A DNA stretch of 51,095 bases from Cellulomonas sp. ACRRI (lineage in GTDB: Bacteria; Actinomycetota; Actinomycetes; Actinomycetales; Cellulomonadaceae). This document shows positions 33,349-41,004 of the stretch, piece by piece. Both the position numbers and the translations under genes were made by a program. Each line of letters opens with the position of its first letter. Positions within the stretch are counted from its first letter, which is position 1. The stretch covers positions 1 through 51,095 of the forward strand of contig NZ_JAKRMS010000011.1 in NCBI RefSeq assembly GCF_022346185.1, given 5' to 3'. Under the pieces are notes generated by a model. The model was not told the DNA's origin, ran no database searches, and was given only the letters and a program-made list of their open reading frames with translations.

Positions 33349-33912
33349 ATGGGACGCTGGGAGCCGGACGCGCAGGGGCGGATGGCGCGCGCCGCGCTGG
33401 AGCTGTACGCCGAGCGGGGGTACGAGCAGACCACCGTCCAGGACATCGCCGAGCGGGCGGGCGTCACCGAGCGCACCTACTTCCGGTACTTCGCCGACAA
33501 GCGCGAGGTGCTGTTCGACGGCGCGCACACCCTCGAGCGCCTGGCCGTCGCCGGAGTCGTCGGCGCTCCGCCCGGCGCGGGACCGCTCGAGGCCGCCGGC
33601 GCGGGCGTCGTCCGGGGCTGCGACGCCCTCGCCGACCGGATCGAGCACGCCCGCACCCGCGCGGGGGTCGTCGCCGCGAACCCCGGGCTGCAGGAGCGCG
33701 AGCTGCTCAAGATGGCCGCGCTCGGCCGGGCGCTCGCCGCGGCGCTCCGGGACCGCGGCACGCCCGAGCCGGCCGCGGCGCTCGCGAGCGAGGCCGCCGT
33801 GGCGGCGTTCCGGGTGGGCTTCGAGGCGTGGGTCGCGGGCGACGGCGGCCGCGGCCTCGACGACCACGTGCGGGCGGCGCTGGCCGAGCTGCGGACCCTC
33901 GCCGCCGGCTGA
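33349..33912 (+). CDS. TetR-family transcriptional regulator
   Basis: Repressor of 187 residues. The N-terminal helix-turn-helix reads TTVQDIAERAGVTERTYFRYF then ADKREVLFDG, the common TetR form. The C-terminal domain is a generic alpha-helical ligand pocket. ATG follows TAGACT by six bases (leaderless). It is divergent from the SDR gene and flanked by its likely operators. The ligand is unknown. Confidence 0.9.
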   Translation: MGRWEPDAQGRMARAALELYAERGYEQTTVQDIAERAGVTERTYFRYFADKREVLFDGAHTLERLAVAGVVGAPPGAGPLEAAGAGVVRGCDALADRIEHARTRAGVVAANPGLQERELLKMAALGRALAAALRDRGTPEPAAALASEAAVAAFRVGFEAWVAGDGGRGLDDHVRAALAELRTLAAG

Positions 33913-33990
33913 CCGTCCACAGGGCGGACCGGACCGGGACCACGCTCCCCCGCGTGACCAGCGCAGCCGCGCACCCTCGCCCGCCGTCCC

Positions 33991-34019
33991 TTGACACGTC
34001 CCGGCGGCCTGCCCAGACT
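33991..34019 (+). promoter_or_regulatory. Near-consensus promoter of the Cys leader peptide
   Basis: TTGACA (33991-33996), a 17-base spacer and CAGACT (34014-34019) form one of the best primary-sigma promoters in the window. The leader ATG lies seven bases after the -10, so its mRNA would begin at or next to the start codon. Confidence 0.75.
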
Positions 34020-34026
34020 CGTCGGC

Positions 34027-34119
34027 ATGTCCGCCGCCCGGCACGCCCACGCGACCCCGCTCCCCGCGGGGCCCGTCGCCGTGCCGACGGTGCGGTGCCG
34101 CTGTCGAATGTGTCGCTGA
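34027..34119 (+). CDS. Leaderless 30-residue Cys/Arg leader peptide, candidate attenuator
   Basis: A short frame beginning MSAARHAHATP and ending RCRCRMCR before TGA. Two of the three Cys codons are TGT and one Arg codon is CGA, all rare in this GC-rich sequence, clustered in the last eight codons. Cys-rich leader peptides that sense cysteine by ribosome stalling are known in actinobacteria. The 150-base spacer to the next gene can fold, including GGTCCG pairing with CGGACC next to its ribosome-binding site. The regulatory role is inferred. Confidence 0.6.
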   Translation: MSAARHAHATPLPAGPVAVPTVRCRCRMCR

Positions 34120-34269
34120 CGCCCCACCGGTCCCCCGCCCGCGCCTGAGCGCGCCCGGCCGGGACCCGTCCCGTCACCCGCAGCAGCCGCCCTCCGCGTC
34201 GCCCCGGTCCGCCGGTCCCCGTCGCGCGGGCGTACCCGCACCCCCGCGCCGGACCCCAGGAGCCCCGCA

Positions 34270-34521
34270 GTGCCGCAGCAGACCCGCGTCGACGTCCTCC
34301 CCATCCAGGAGGTCGTCGCCTCCGCCTCCCCCAGCGCCTGGCGCGACGGCCTCGTCCACGCGCAGGGCGACGCCCAGGTGACCGTCGTCCTGCTCGACGG
34401 CGAGCGCCGCGTGCTGACGACGCGCGCGACCCCGCAGCCCGGCGAGCCGGTCGCCGTGCACCCGGTGGCCGAGCTGCTGGCCGTCGGCGGCGTCTGGTAC
34501 GCCGCACGGCCGTCCGTCTGA
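34270..34521 (+). CDS. Small protein of unknown function downstream of Cys leader
   Basis: Protein of 83 residues (MPQQTRVDVLPIQEVV to WYAARPSV), without cysteines, membrane helices or recognisable motifs. It is mostly beta-strand-like, for example AQVTVVLLDGERRVLTTRAT. CAGGAG lies seven bases before GTG at 34270. It is the only gene between the leader peptide and the convergent copper protein, so it is the likely target of the leader. A sulfur link is suggested only by position. Confidence 0.6.
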   Translation: MPQQTRVDVLPIQEVVASASPSAWRDGLVHAQGDAQVTVVLLDGERRVLTTRATPQPGEPVAVHPVAELLAVGGVWYAARPSV

Positions 34522-34551
34522 CGTCGCCCCCGCCTCCCGCGGTCGCGACGA

Positions 34552-34584
34552 CCGTCCGGCCAGGCGGCTGACCGGGCCGGACGG
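34552..34584. terminator. Bidirectional terminator hairpin
   Basis: CCGTCCGGCC (34552-34561) and GGCCGGACGG (34575-34584) are exact 10-bp arms with a 13-base loop, placed between the stops of convergent genes ending at 34521 and 34599. Confidence 0.7.
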
Positions 34585-34598
34585 CGTCGCGTCGGCGG

Positions 34599-34994
34599 TC
34601 AGGCCATCGAGGACATCATCGAGCGGCAGGCGTCGACCATCGCCCGGCACGCCTGGGCGCAGATGCGGCAGTGCTCGGACATCGACGCGTGCATCTCGCA
34701 CTCCGCCGCGCACGCCTCGCCCATGGCGACGCAGGCCTGCATCATCGCCGACATGGCGGCCATGTCGTAGCCCGCGGGCCGCATCATCATCCGCATCGTG
34801 GTGGTGGCGACGTCCGCGGTGCTCGTGCACATGGACGCACATCGCGCCATGTTCTCGCCTGCGTCGGCGTCGGCACACATGGTCGCGGCCATCGCCGCGG
34901 CGGAGCAGGCCTCGATGCACGGCTGCATCGCCGTCATGTCCATCCCCGTCGTGCCCGTCGGCATCGACTTCATCATGTCCATCATCATGCTCAT
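34599..34994 (-). CDS. Four-helix-bundle copper-storage-like protein (Csp/DUF326)
   Basis: Protein of 131 residues with 11 cysteines and about 27 methionines. Cysteines are spaced along helices (QPCIEAC, MCADAD, ARCASMC, QACVAMGEACAAEC, HCRICAQACRAMVDAC), as in Csp copper-storage proteins where they line a four-helix core binding many Cu(I). No signal peptide is evident, suggesting a cytoplasmic Csp3-like role. The N-terminus MSMMMDMMKSMP is unusually Met-rich. A possible -10, TAGCGT (35047-35042), lies upstream. No copper regulator is adjacent. Confidence 0.85.
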   Translation of the reverse strand: MSMMMDMMKSMPTGTTGMDMTAMQPCIEACSAAAMAATMCADADAGENMARCASMCTSTADVATTTMRMMMRPAGYDMAAMSAMMQACVAMGEACAAECEMHASMSEHCRICAQACRAMVDACRSMMSSMA

Positions 34995-35102
34995 GGCTCA
35001 TCCACCCCTCGCGCGATCGGCTGGTGCTCCGGCACCACACGACGCTACGCCGCGGGGTCTCGGGGCCACCAGGGGTCGGGGCACGCTGCCAGACTGCGGC
35101 GC

Positions 35103-36125
35103 ATGATCCGCTACCCGCGTCCGCTGGTCGCCGGCGACGTCATCGGCGTGGCCTCCCCGTCCGCGGGGGTCGCCACCCCGCACGCCCGCCGGCTCGACGT
35201 GGCCGTCCGGCACCTCACCGACCGCGGGTTCGAGGTCCGGCTCGGGCCGCTCGTCCGCGGCGTGGGCGTGACCAGCGGGCCCGTGGACGCCCGCGCCGCC
35301 GAGCTCACCGGGCTGATGACGGACCCCGCCGTGCGGGCGGTCGTGCCGCCGTGGGGCGGGGAGATCGCGCTCGACCTGCTCGACCGCCTCGACTGGGACA
35401 CCCTCGCGGCGGACCCGACGTGGCTCGTCGGCTACTCCGACATCTCGACGCTGCTGCTGCCCCTGACGCTCCGCACGGGCGTCGCCACGCTGCACGGGCA
35501 GAACCTGATGGAGACGCCGTTCCGGGTGCCGGCGCCGATGCTGCCGTGGCTCGACGTCGTGCAGGCCGAGCCCGGCGCGACCCTCGTCCAGGGCGCCGCG
35601 ACCCGGTACCGGTCGGCCGGGTTCACCGACGTCGCCGTCGATCCGGAGGCCACGGAGGAGCCCCTCGACGCCGCCGGAGGATGGACCCGGCTCGACGGGG
35701 ACGACGCCGTGCGCGTCTCCGGCCGCTTGGTGGGCGGGTGCCTGGAGACGGTGTCGCACCTCGCCGGGACGCCGTACGGCGACGTGGCGGCGTTCGCCGC
35801 GGCGCACGCCCCGGAGGGCACCATCGTCTACCTGGAGGCCGCGGCGGCCGACGCGGCCGACGTCGCCCGCCGCCTCCTCGGCCTCCGGTACGCCGGGTTC
35901 TTCGTCGGCGCGAACGCCGTGCTCCTCGGGCGGACCCGTGGCGCGGACGTGCCGGGACTGACGCAGCACGACGCCGCGCGGCACGCCCTGGCCGACCTCG
36001 GGGTCCCGGTGCTGGCCGACGTCGACTGCGGGCACGTCCCGCCGCACCTGGCGCTGGTGAACGGGGCGCTCGCCACGGTCGAGCACGGCGACGGGGGGTC
36101 GGTGCTGACGCAGGTGCTGCGCTGA
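35103..36125 (+). CDS. S66-family LD-carboxypeptidase/MccF-like peptidase
   Basis: Serine peptidase of 340 residues. The opening is PRPLVAGDVIGVASPSAG, the nucleophile elbow is LVGYSDIS, and the C-terminal His is in DVDCGHVPPHLAL, the layout of S66 enzymes. LdcA members cut L,D-linked muropeptides in wall recycling, whereas MccF members inactivate microcin-like peptides. The long length and no secretion signal fit the MccF-like branch better. ATG follows CAGACT (35090-35095) by seven bases, leaderless. Confidence 0.9.
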   Translation: MIRYPRPLVAGDVIGVASPSAGVATPHARRLDVAVRHLTDRGFEVRLGPLVRGVGVTSGPVDARAAELTGLMTDPAVRAVVPPWGGEIALDLLDRLDWDTLAADPTWLVGYSDISTLLLPLTLRTGVATLHGQNLMETPFRVPAPMLPWLDVVQAEPGATLVQGAATRYRSAGFTDVAVDPEATEEPLDAAGGWTRLDGDDAVRVSGRLVGGCLETVSHLAGTPYGDVAAFAAAHAPEGTIVYLEAAAADAADVARRLLGLRYAGFFVGANAVLLGRTRGADVPGLTQHDAARHALADLGVPVLADVDCGHVPPHLALVNGALATVEHGDGGSVLTQVLR

Positions 36126-36180
36126 GCACCGGCGCGCCGGTCGGCGCGCGTCCGCTCCCACCCGCGCCTACCGTGGCGCG

Positions 36181-36459
36181 ATGAGCCTCGCCGCCTCTGC
36201 CGCCGACCGCCTCATCCGGGTCTACCAGCGCCGGATCTCGCCGCGGAAGGGCTACGCCTGCGCGCACCGGGTCGCGCACGGCGGGACGTCCTGCTCGGAG
36301 GCGATCCGGCGGACGGTCGTCGCCCGGGGGGTGCTGCGGGGCGTCCGGCCGAGCGTCGCCCGGTTCGTCGCGTGCTACCAGGCCGCGGGCATGCTGGCGC
36401 AGTCGGACGTGCGCGGGGTGTGCTGCTGCGGCGGCATCCCGATCCCGTTCCGGTTCTGA
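36181..36459 (+). CDS. yidD: YidD-family membrane protein insertion factor
   Basis: Protein of 92 residues with an N-terminal amphipathic helix and the family core RVYQRRISPRKGYACAHR then GTSCSEAIRR. The C-terminus has a CCC triplet before GGIPIPF. YidD assists YidC in membrane insertion and normally sits in the rnpA-yidC cluster; here it is isolated, which suggests a second, divergent copy. ATG follows TACCGT (36169-36174) by six bases. Confidence 0.82.
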   Translation: MSLAASAADRLIRVYQRRISPRKGYACAHRVAHGGTSCSEAIRRTVVARGVLRGVRPSVARFVACYQAAGMLAQSDVRGVCCCGGIPIPFRF

Positions 36460-36471
36460 CCGCGGAGGTCA
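36457..36471. terminator. Small hairpin formed by two convergent stop codons
   Basis: TGACC-GCGGA-GGTCA (36457-36471) contains the yidD stop and the complement of the VOC-gene stop, with only nine bases between the genes. One more pair (C/G) flanks it. It is short, so terminator strength is doubtful. Confidence 0.4.
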
Positions 36472-37179
36472 GGCGCCCGCGGCGCCGGCCAGGACCTCCC
36501 GCGCGTGGGCCAGGTCCGGCGCGACGGCCTCCGCCTGCGCCGCGCTGAGCCGCAGCGCCTCCGCCTCGGCCAGCGCGGCCCCCGCGTCCCCGGCCCGCCC
36601 GAGCCGGACCAGCAGCTCGGCGCGGTACGCGAGCGCCCGGACCCGCTCGTCGGCCGGCGCGTCCGGGTGCCGGGTCAGCCCGGCGTCGAGCGCGACCAGC
36701 GCCTGCGCGTCGTCGCCGCGCGCGTCGCCCTGCCGGGCCGCGACCTCGACGGCGCGCGCGAGGCCGGTCGCGGCGGGCTCCTCGGTGCCCACGTCGGCCT
36801 CGCGGTAGAACCGGAGCCAGTTCCCGCCGACGTCCACCACGGAGAAGCCGGTGGTGGTGCCCTGCTTGCGCCGCGGCCGCAGCAGGCGCGGGACACCCGC
36901 CGTCGGCAGCCGGCCGAGGTGGGCGCGCAGGCCGGCGGCGAACTGCTGGTAGAGCGCCTCGGCGTCGGGAACCACGGCGATCACGCTGGCGTAGGATCCT
37001 TCCGGGTCGAAGCCGTCGATCCCCGCGAGGTGGATGTGCATGTCCTCGAGCCGCACGACGGCGTGCGGGTTCGGGCGCTTCTGCCGGTACGTCGGGCGGA
37101 ACCCGAGCGCCTCGTAGAACGCCACCGCGGCGTCGAGGTCGGGGCAGGGCAGGATCGGGTACATGCGCTCACCGGCCAT
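36469..37179 (-). CDS. VOC/glyoxalase-fold protein with helical C-terminal domain
   Basis: Protein of 236 residues. Residues about 5-130 are a VOC domain (MYPILPCPDLDAAVAFYEAL, HIHLAGID, FSVVDVGGNWLRFYR), resembling bleomycin-resistance-like proteins. Residues about 140-236 are Ala-rich helices with TPR-like spacing, an uncommon extension. ATG 37179 is chosen over 37164; neither has a strong ribosome-binding site. Metal ligands cannot be assigned with certainty. Substrate unknown. Confidence 0.82.
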   Translation of the reverse strand: MAGERMYPILPCPDLDAAVAFYEALGFRPTYRQKRPNPHAVVRLEDMHIHLAGIDGFDPEGSYASVIAVVPDAEALYQQFAAGLRAHLGRLPTAGVPRLLRPRRKQGTTTGFSVVDVGGNWLRFYREADVGTEEPAATGLARAVEVAARQGDARGDDAQALVALDAGLTRHPDAPADERVRALAYRAELLVRLGRAGDAGAALAEAEALRLSAAQAEAVAPDLAHAREVLAGAAGA

Positions 37180-37233
37180 CCCGCCAGCATCCCGGGCGCG
37201 GCGAGCCCCCGACAAGGCGGACCCGGGCCGGCG

Positions 37234-38142
37234 CTACTCGTCCGCGGGCTCGTTCTTGCTGCGGATCACCAGCAGCGGGTCGGGCCGCCCGACGACCTCC
37301 AGGTCCTTGCCCTCGTAGTCGAACTGGTTGAGGAAGAACCGCATCGCGTTGATCCGCGCCCGCTTCTTGTCGTTGGACCGGATGATCGTCCACCGGGCGT
37401 GCCGCTTGTCCGTGCGGTGGAACATCTCCTCCTTGGCCCGGGTGTACTCCTCCCAGCGGTCCAGCGAGGCGAGGTCCATCGGGGACAGCTTCCAGCGGCG
37501 CACGGGGTCGAGCTGGCGGATCGCGAACCGGGTGCGCTGCTCCTTGCGGGACACGGAGAACCACAGCTTGGTCACGTGGATGCCGGAGTCGACGAGCATC
37601 TTCTCGAAGGCCGGGGCCTGCGCCATGAAGGTCTGGTACTCCTCGTCGGTGCAGAAGCCCATGACCCGCTCGACGCCGGCGCGGTTGTACCAGGACCGGT
37701 CGAACATGACGATCTCGCCGGCCGTGGGCAGGTGCTGCACGTAGCGCTGGAAGTACCACTGGCCGCGCTCGCGGTCGCTCGGCTTCGACAGCGCGACCAC
37801 CCGCGACGTCCGCGGGTTGAGGTGCTCGGTGAACCGCTTGATCGTGCCGCCCTTGCCCGCGGCGTCGCGGCCCTCGAACAGGACGATCGCCCGCTTGTCG
37901 TTGTCCTCGAGCCAGTACTGGAACTTCAGCAGCTCGACCTGGAGGCGGTACTTCTCGAGCTCGTAGGCGTCGCGGTCCATCAGCTCGGGGTACGGGTACC
38001 CCTCCTGCCAGGTGTAGACCGGGTTGCCCTGCGGGTCGATCAGGTCCGGGTCCGGCGTGTGCCCGTCCCGGACCGTGTAGCCGCTGTCGCGGAGGAACTC
38101 GATGTACTCGCGCAGGTCGCGAGGCGGGTTCACGACGGTCAT
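37234..38142 (-). CDS. ppk2: Polyphosphate kinase 2
   Basis: PPK2-family enzyme of 302 residues that uses polyphosphate to phosphorylate nucleotides (or the reverse). The Walker A motif is FEGRDAAGKGGTIKR, and Walker B with lid is IVMFDRSWYNRAGVERVMGF. LWFSVSRKEQRTRF and KLSPMDLASLDRW are also family hallmarks. The single-domain length fits class I/III. ATG follows GAGAGT (38154-38149) by six bases. It is cytoplasmic and independent of the neighbouring membrane operon. Confidence 0.94.
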   Translation of the reverse strand: MTVVNPPRDLREYIEFLRDSGYTVRDGHTPDPDLIDPQGNPVYTWQEGYPYPELMDRDAYELEKYRLQVELLKFQYWLEDNDKRAIVLFEGRDAAGKGGTIKRFTEHLNPRTSRVVALSKPSDRERGQWYFQRYVQHLPTAGEIVMFDRSWYNRAGVERVMGFCTDEEYQTFMAQAPAFEKMLVDSGIHVTKLWFSVSRKEQRTRFAIRQLDPVRRWKLSPMDLASLDRWEEYTRAKEEMFHRTDKRHARWTIIRSNDKKRARINAMRFFLNQFDYEGKDLEVVGRPDPLLVIRSKNEPADE

Positions 38143-38190
38143 GCGACCACTCTCGGGTCCGCCGGGCCGCCGCGCCAGTGCTCGGCGGGG

Positions 38191-38871
38191 TCAGGACTCG
38201 ATGCCGGTGGCGCCGTGCGGGGCGCCCACGGGCTTCGACTCCGGGGACCCGCGCTCGCGCAGGTAGATCGCCAGCACGACCATCGACAGCACGGCGAGGA
38301 ACTCGGACTGCCAGTTCTGCAGGGTCCGGCTCCAGAAGTCCGGCTCGCGCAGGTACTCCGGCCACGTCACCGGGTCCTGGAGGTCGCGCATCTGCTCCTC
38401 GGAGTACGCCACCGCGCCGGTCAGCGACTGCACGAACCACGACCCGAGGAAGATCGAGCCCATCACCAGGGTCAGCGAGTGCGAGTACACGGACAGCCGC
38501 CAGCCCCGGACGCGCGCCCACGGCGGCGACTGCGGGCCGGCGTGCTCACCGACCGCCTGCTCCTCGTCGCTCTCCCGCCCGGCCTGGTCCAGCGGCTTCG
38601 ACTCGGGCGAGCCCCGCTGCACGAACCAGACGGTCGCGGCGATGTAGAGCAGGAACTGCAGGAACTCCGACTGCCAGTTCTCGCTGAGGTCGACGGCGAA
38701 CGCCGACGACGTGACGTACTGGCCGAGCGTCACGGGGTCGAGGCCGGCCGCCACCTGCTCGCGGTTGAACACGGCCACGCCGCTGACCGCCTGCCCGGCC
38801 ACCGCCGCGAGGAAGATCCCGAGGAAGAACAGGCTCAGCCCGTTCTCCCGGACCCACCGGGGCGCCCTCAC
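38191..38871 (-). CDS. DUF6766-type membrane protein with internal duplication
   Basis: Integral membrane protein of 226 residues. Two halves each have a long N-terminal helix (SLFFLGIFLAAVAGQAVSG and SLTLVMGSIFLGSWFVQSL), then NWQSEFL, a helix and RGSPESKP. The repeat lies at about 65-94 and 187-217. GTG at 38871 overlaps the stop of the 30-residue gene as GTGA. It is the last gene of a three-gene operon with the lipoprotein. Function unknown. Confidence 0.82.
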   Translation of the reverse strand: MRAPRWVRENGLSLFFLGIFLAAVAGQAVSGVAVFNREQVAAGLDPVTLGQYVTSSAFAVDLSENWQSEFLQFLLYIAATVWFVQRGSPESKPLDQAGRESDEEQAVGEHAGPQSPPWARVRGWRLSVYSHSLTLVMGSIFLGSWFVQSLTGAVAYSEEQMRDLQDPVTWPEYLREPDFWSRTLQNWQSEFLAVLSMVVLAIYLRERGSPESKPVGAPHGATGIES

Positions 38872-38960
38872 CGCCGCACCACCGCGAGCACGACCGCCAG
38901 CAGCAGCACCAGGTACGTGCCGCCGAGCACGACCGCGAACAGCGCCCGCTGGGACCTCAT
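38868..38960 (-). CDS. 30-residue single-helix membrane protein
   Basis: Starts MRSQRALFAVVLGG and ends VVLAVVRR: one transmembrane helix flanked by basic residues. Its ATG overlaps the lipoprotein stop (ATGA) and its TGA overlaps the DUF6766 start (GTGA). Four-base overlaps on both sides strongly support translation despite its size. Function unknown; a small subunit or regulator of the DUF6766 protein is possible. Confidence 0.72.
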   Translation of the reverse strand: MRSQRALFAVVLGGTYLVLLLAVVLAVVRR

Positions 38961-39376
38961 GCCGCCACCTCGCAGTCGTAGGGCCGGTCCGGGCGCGGGT
39001 CGCAGCCGGCGGCGGTGACGACCCACCCGGCGCCGGAGCGCGCGAGGAAGACCGTGTCGCTGCCCAGCCGCACCTGCGCCTGGCGGCCGGCGACCCGGGT
39101 CTCCTCCGGCCGGGCGTCCGCGGCGCGCTCCGCGAGGTCGTCGGCGACCGGCCCCTCGGACAGGGCCTGCGCGCACGGGGCCTCCGCGTCCGCGGCCACG
39201 GTCTGCGCCACCGACGCGGCGAGCAGCGCGCAGGCCGCGTCGCCGTCCCGGTCGGCCACCGCCGCGGAGAACGCGACCGCCACGTCCTCGGCCGCGCGGG
39301 CCGTCGCCCCCGGCCCGCACGCGGCCAGCAGCGCCGCCACCAGGGCCGCGCCCGCCGGGATGCGCCACCGCCTCAT
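38957..39376 (-). CDS. Small secreted lipoprotein
   Basis: Protein of 139 residues with a basic start, hydrophobic core and lipobox LAAC. The mature region has paired cysteines (ACALLAAS, APCAQAL, GCDPRPDRPYDCE) and a SnoaL/NTF2-like feel (helices, then strands VRLGSDTVFLARSGAGWVV), but I cannot assign a family. ATG follows CACGAT (39388-39383) by six bases. It is the first gene of the operon with the 30-residue protein and DUF6766. Confidence 0.78.
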   Translation of the reverse strand: MRRWRIPAGAALVAALLAACGPGATARAAEDVAVAFSAAVADRDGDAACALLAASVAQTVAADAEAPCAQALSEGPVADDLAERAADARPEETRVAGRQAQVRLGSDTVFLARSGAGWVVTAAGCDPRPDRPYDCEVAA

Positions 39377-39431
39377 CCGGGCATCGTGGCAGGGGTCGCG
39401 CCCGGCGGCACGACGAACGGGTGCCGCGGCG

Positions 39432-40796
39432 TCAGACCTCGAGCACGAAGGTATTGAGCGAGTCGGCGGGCAGCACCGGGGTGACGACCTGGTCGCCGAC
39501 GAGCACCGAGACCGGCATCTCCTCCGCGGTGTCGTTCTGCATGACGACGACCAGCGACCCGTCGGGGTTGCGGAACGCGACCTGGTTCTCGTACCCGGCG
39601 TAGCTCAGCGTCGGCACCAGGCGGGCGCCGGGGCGCACGAAGTGGCTGACGTGCTTGAGCACGTGGTACTCGTGGGTGTACTCGAACGAGCCGGCGTCGG
39701 GGTCGACGACGACGAGCGAGTTCTGCGACCAGCCCCAGCGGCTCACGCCGCCGCGCTCCAGCGACAGGTTCCAGTACTGGTAGGCGTTCGCGCCGTCGTT
39801 GAGGAAGTCGCGCATCAGGCGCCACGCGTAGCGGGCGTACCGCCAGTCGTTCTTGCCGTCCCCGCACTCCTGCTCGGTCTGGTAGAGCCGCAGCTCCGGG
39901 TAGTCCTTCGTCAGGAACGGCACGATCGACTTGCCGTGCCACTGCACGCCGATGCCGGCGACCGCCGCGGCGGCGTCCGGGTCCGCCAGCACCTCGTCGA
40001 CCAGGGCCTGCTTCGGCCGCTCGACGGTGCCGAGGAACACCTCGACGCCGCGCTCGCGCATCTCGGGCCCGAGGTGCCGGAGGAACGCCGCGAGGCCGGC
40101 CGGGGTCCAGGTGCAGCTGGGGTACGGCTGGGCGGAGTTGAACTCGTTCTGCGGCATGACCATGCCGATCTCGATGCCCAGCTCGCGGTACGCGTCGACG
40201 AACTTGCCGAAGTACGCCGCGTAGGTCGCGAGGTGCCGCTCGTCCTGGATGAACGAGTCGGTGCCCTCGGCCTGCACCTGGTCGGGCCGCAGGCCGTTCT
40301 CGACGCCGTTGATCCACGGCTGGACGGAGGCGTAGTGGCCGTTGGTCTTCATCCACTGCGGCGGCACCCACGGCGAGGCCCACAGCTTCAGCGACCCCTG
40401 GTGCGCCAGCGCGGCCCGGATGTACGGGACGAGGGTCTCGTGGTCGTTCGCGATGCTGAAGTGCTCGAGGTCGAAGTCCCCCGGCACGTCGTCGTAGGAG
40501 TAGTAGTCGCGGGCGAAGTCGTTCGCGGCGATCGGCATCCGCCCGATCGTGAAGTTCCCGCCGACGCCCGGGGCGTACATCTCCCGGAAGATCTCGGCGC
40601 GCTGGTCCTCGGTCAGGTGGGCCAGCGACGTCCAGCCGAGCTCGTTGAACGTGGCGCCGAAGCCCTCGATCTCCTGCCGCTCGTCGTCCAGCTGCACGAA
40701 CACGTCGGGGATCCGCTCGACCGCGGCGGGCTCGACGGCGCCGAGGTCCGTCCAGCGCTCGTGCTCGGTCGTGCTGGTCCAGCTCGCGATGCGCAT
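39432..40796 (-). CDS. GH30-family glycoside hydrolase
   Basis: Retaining beta-glycosidase of 454 residues without signal peptide, so cytoplasmic. The barrel contains EIEGFGATFNELG, the acid/base candidate Glu218 in MPQNEFNS, and the nucleophile candidate Glu308 in YQTEQECGDG; a C-terminal beta domain ends with DSLNTFVLEV. ATG at 40796 follows GGAG in the leader. It would hydrolyse imported oligosaccharides or glycosides (beta-glucosidic, xylosidic or fucosidic). A TetR-type palindrome lies between it and the upstream tetR gene, on the same strand. Confidence 0.88.
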   Translation of the reverse strand: MRIASWTSTTEHERWTDLGAVEPAAVERIPDVFVQLDDERQEIEGFGATFNELGWTSLAHLTEDQRAEIFREMYAPGVGGNFTIGRMPIAANDFARDYYSYDDVPGDFDLEHFSIANDHETLVPYIRAALAHQGSLKLWASPWVPPQWMKTNGHYASVQPWINGVENGLRPDQVQAEGTDSFIQDERHLATYAAYFGKFVDAYRELGIEIGMVMPQNEFNSAQPYPSCTWTPAGLAAFLRHLGPEMRERGVEVFLGTVERPKQALVDEVLADPDAAAAVAGIGVQWHGKSIVPFLTKDYPELRLYQTEQECGDGKNDWRYARYAWRLMRDFLNDGANAYQYWNLSLERGGVSRWGWSQNSLVVVDPDAGSFEYTHEYHVLKHVSHFVRPGARLVPTLSYAGYENQVAFRNPDGSLVVVMQNDTAEEMPVSVLVGDQVVTPVLPADSLNTFVLEV

Positions 40797-40906
40797 CGCA
40801 CACTCCACTTCGTCGTCCACGGGGACCACGGCGGCCCCGGGTCGCAGGCGCCCGGCCGCGGGCGCCCGCGCGCGTGCTGCGGCGGGCGCGGACGCCGGGG
40901 CGAGCC

Positions 40907-40930
40907 ACTACCTACCGCATGGTCGGTAGT
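40907..40930. promoter_or_regulatory. TetR-type palindrome upstream of GH30
   Basis: ACTACC (40907-40912) and GGTAGT (40925-40930) bracket a second symmetric pair TACCG/CGGTA. The pattern resembles classical TetR-family operators with ACTACCGACC-like halves. TAGCCT (40939-40934, minus strand) just upstream is a candidate -10, so the site would lie at the start of transcription toward GH30. The adjacent tetR (41005-41625) is the natural candidate. Confidence 0.65.
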
Positions 40931-41004
40931 GCGAGGCTACCCCCTCTTCCCGACCACCTGGGAGGTGTGCGTGAACCCGGGGCGCTCGACCGGCCGCGGG
41001 ACGC

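Noticed and set aside
34995-35102. Possible copper-responsive operator upstream of the Csp-like gene
   Set aside because: CCCC/GGGG stretches are present but do not form a convincing CsoR or CueR palindrome.
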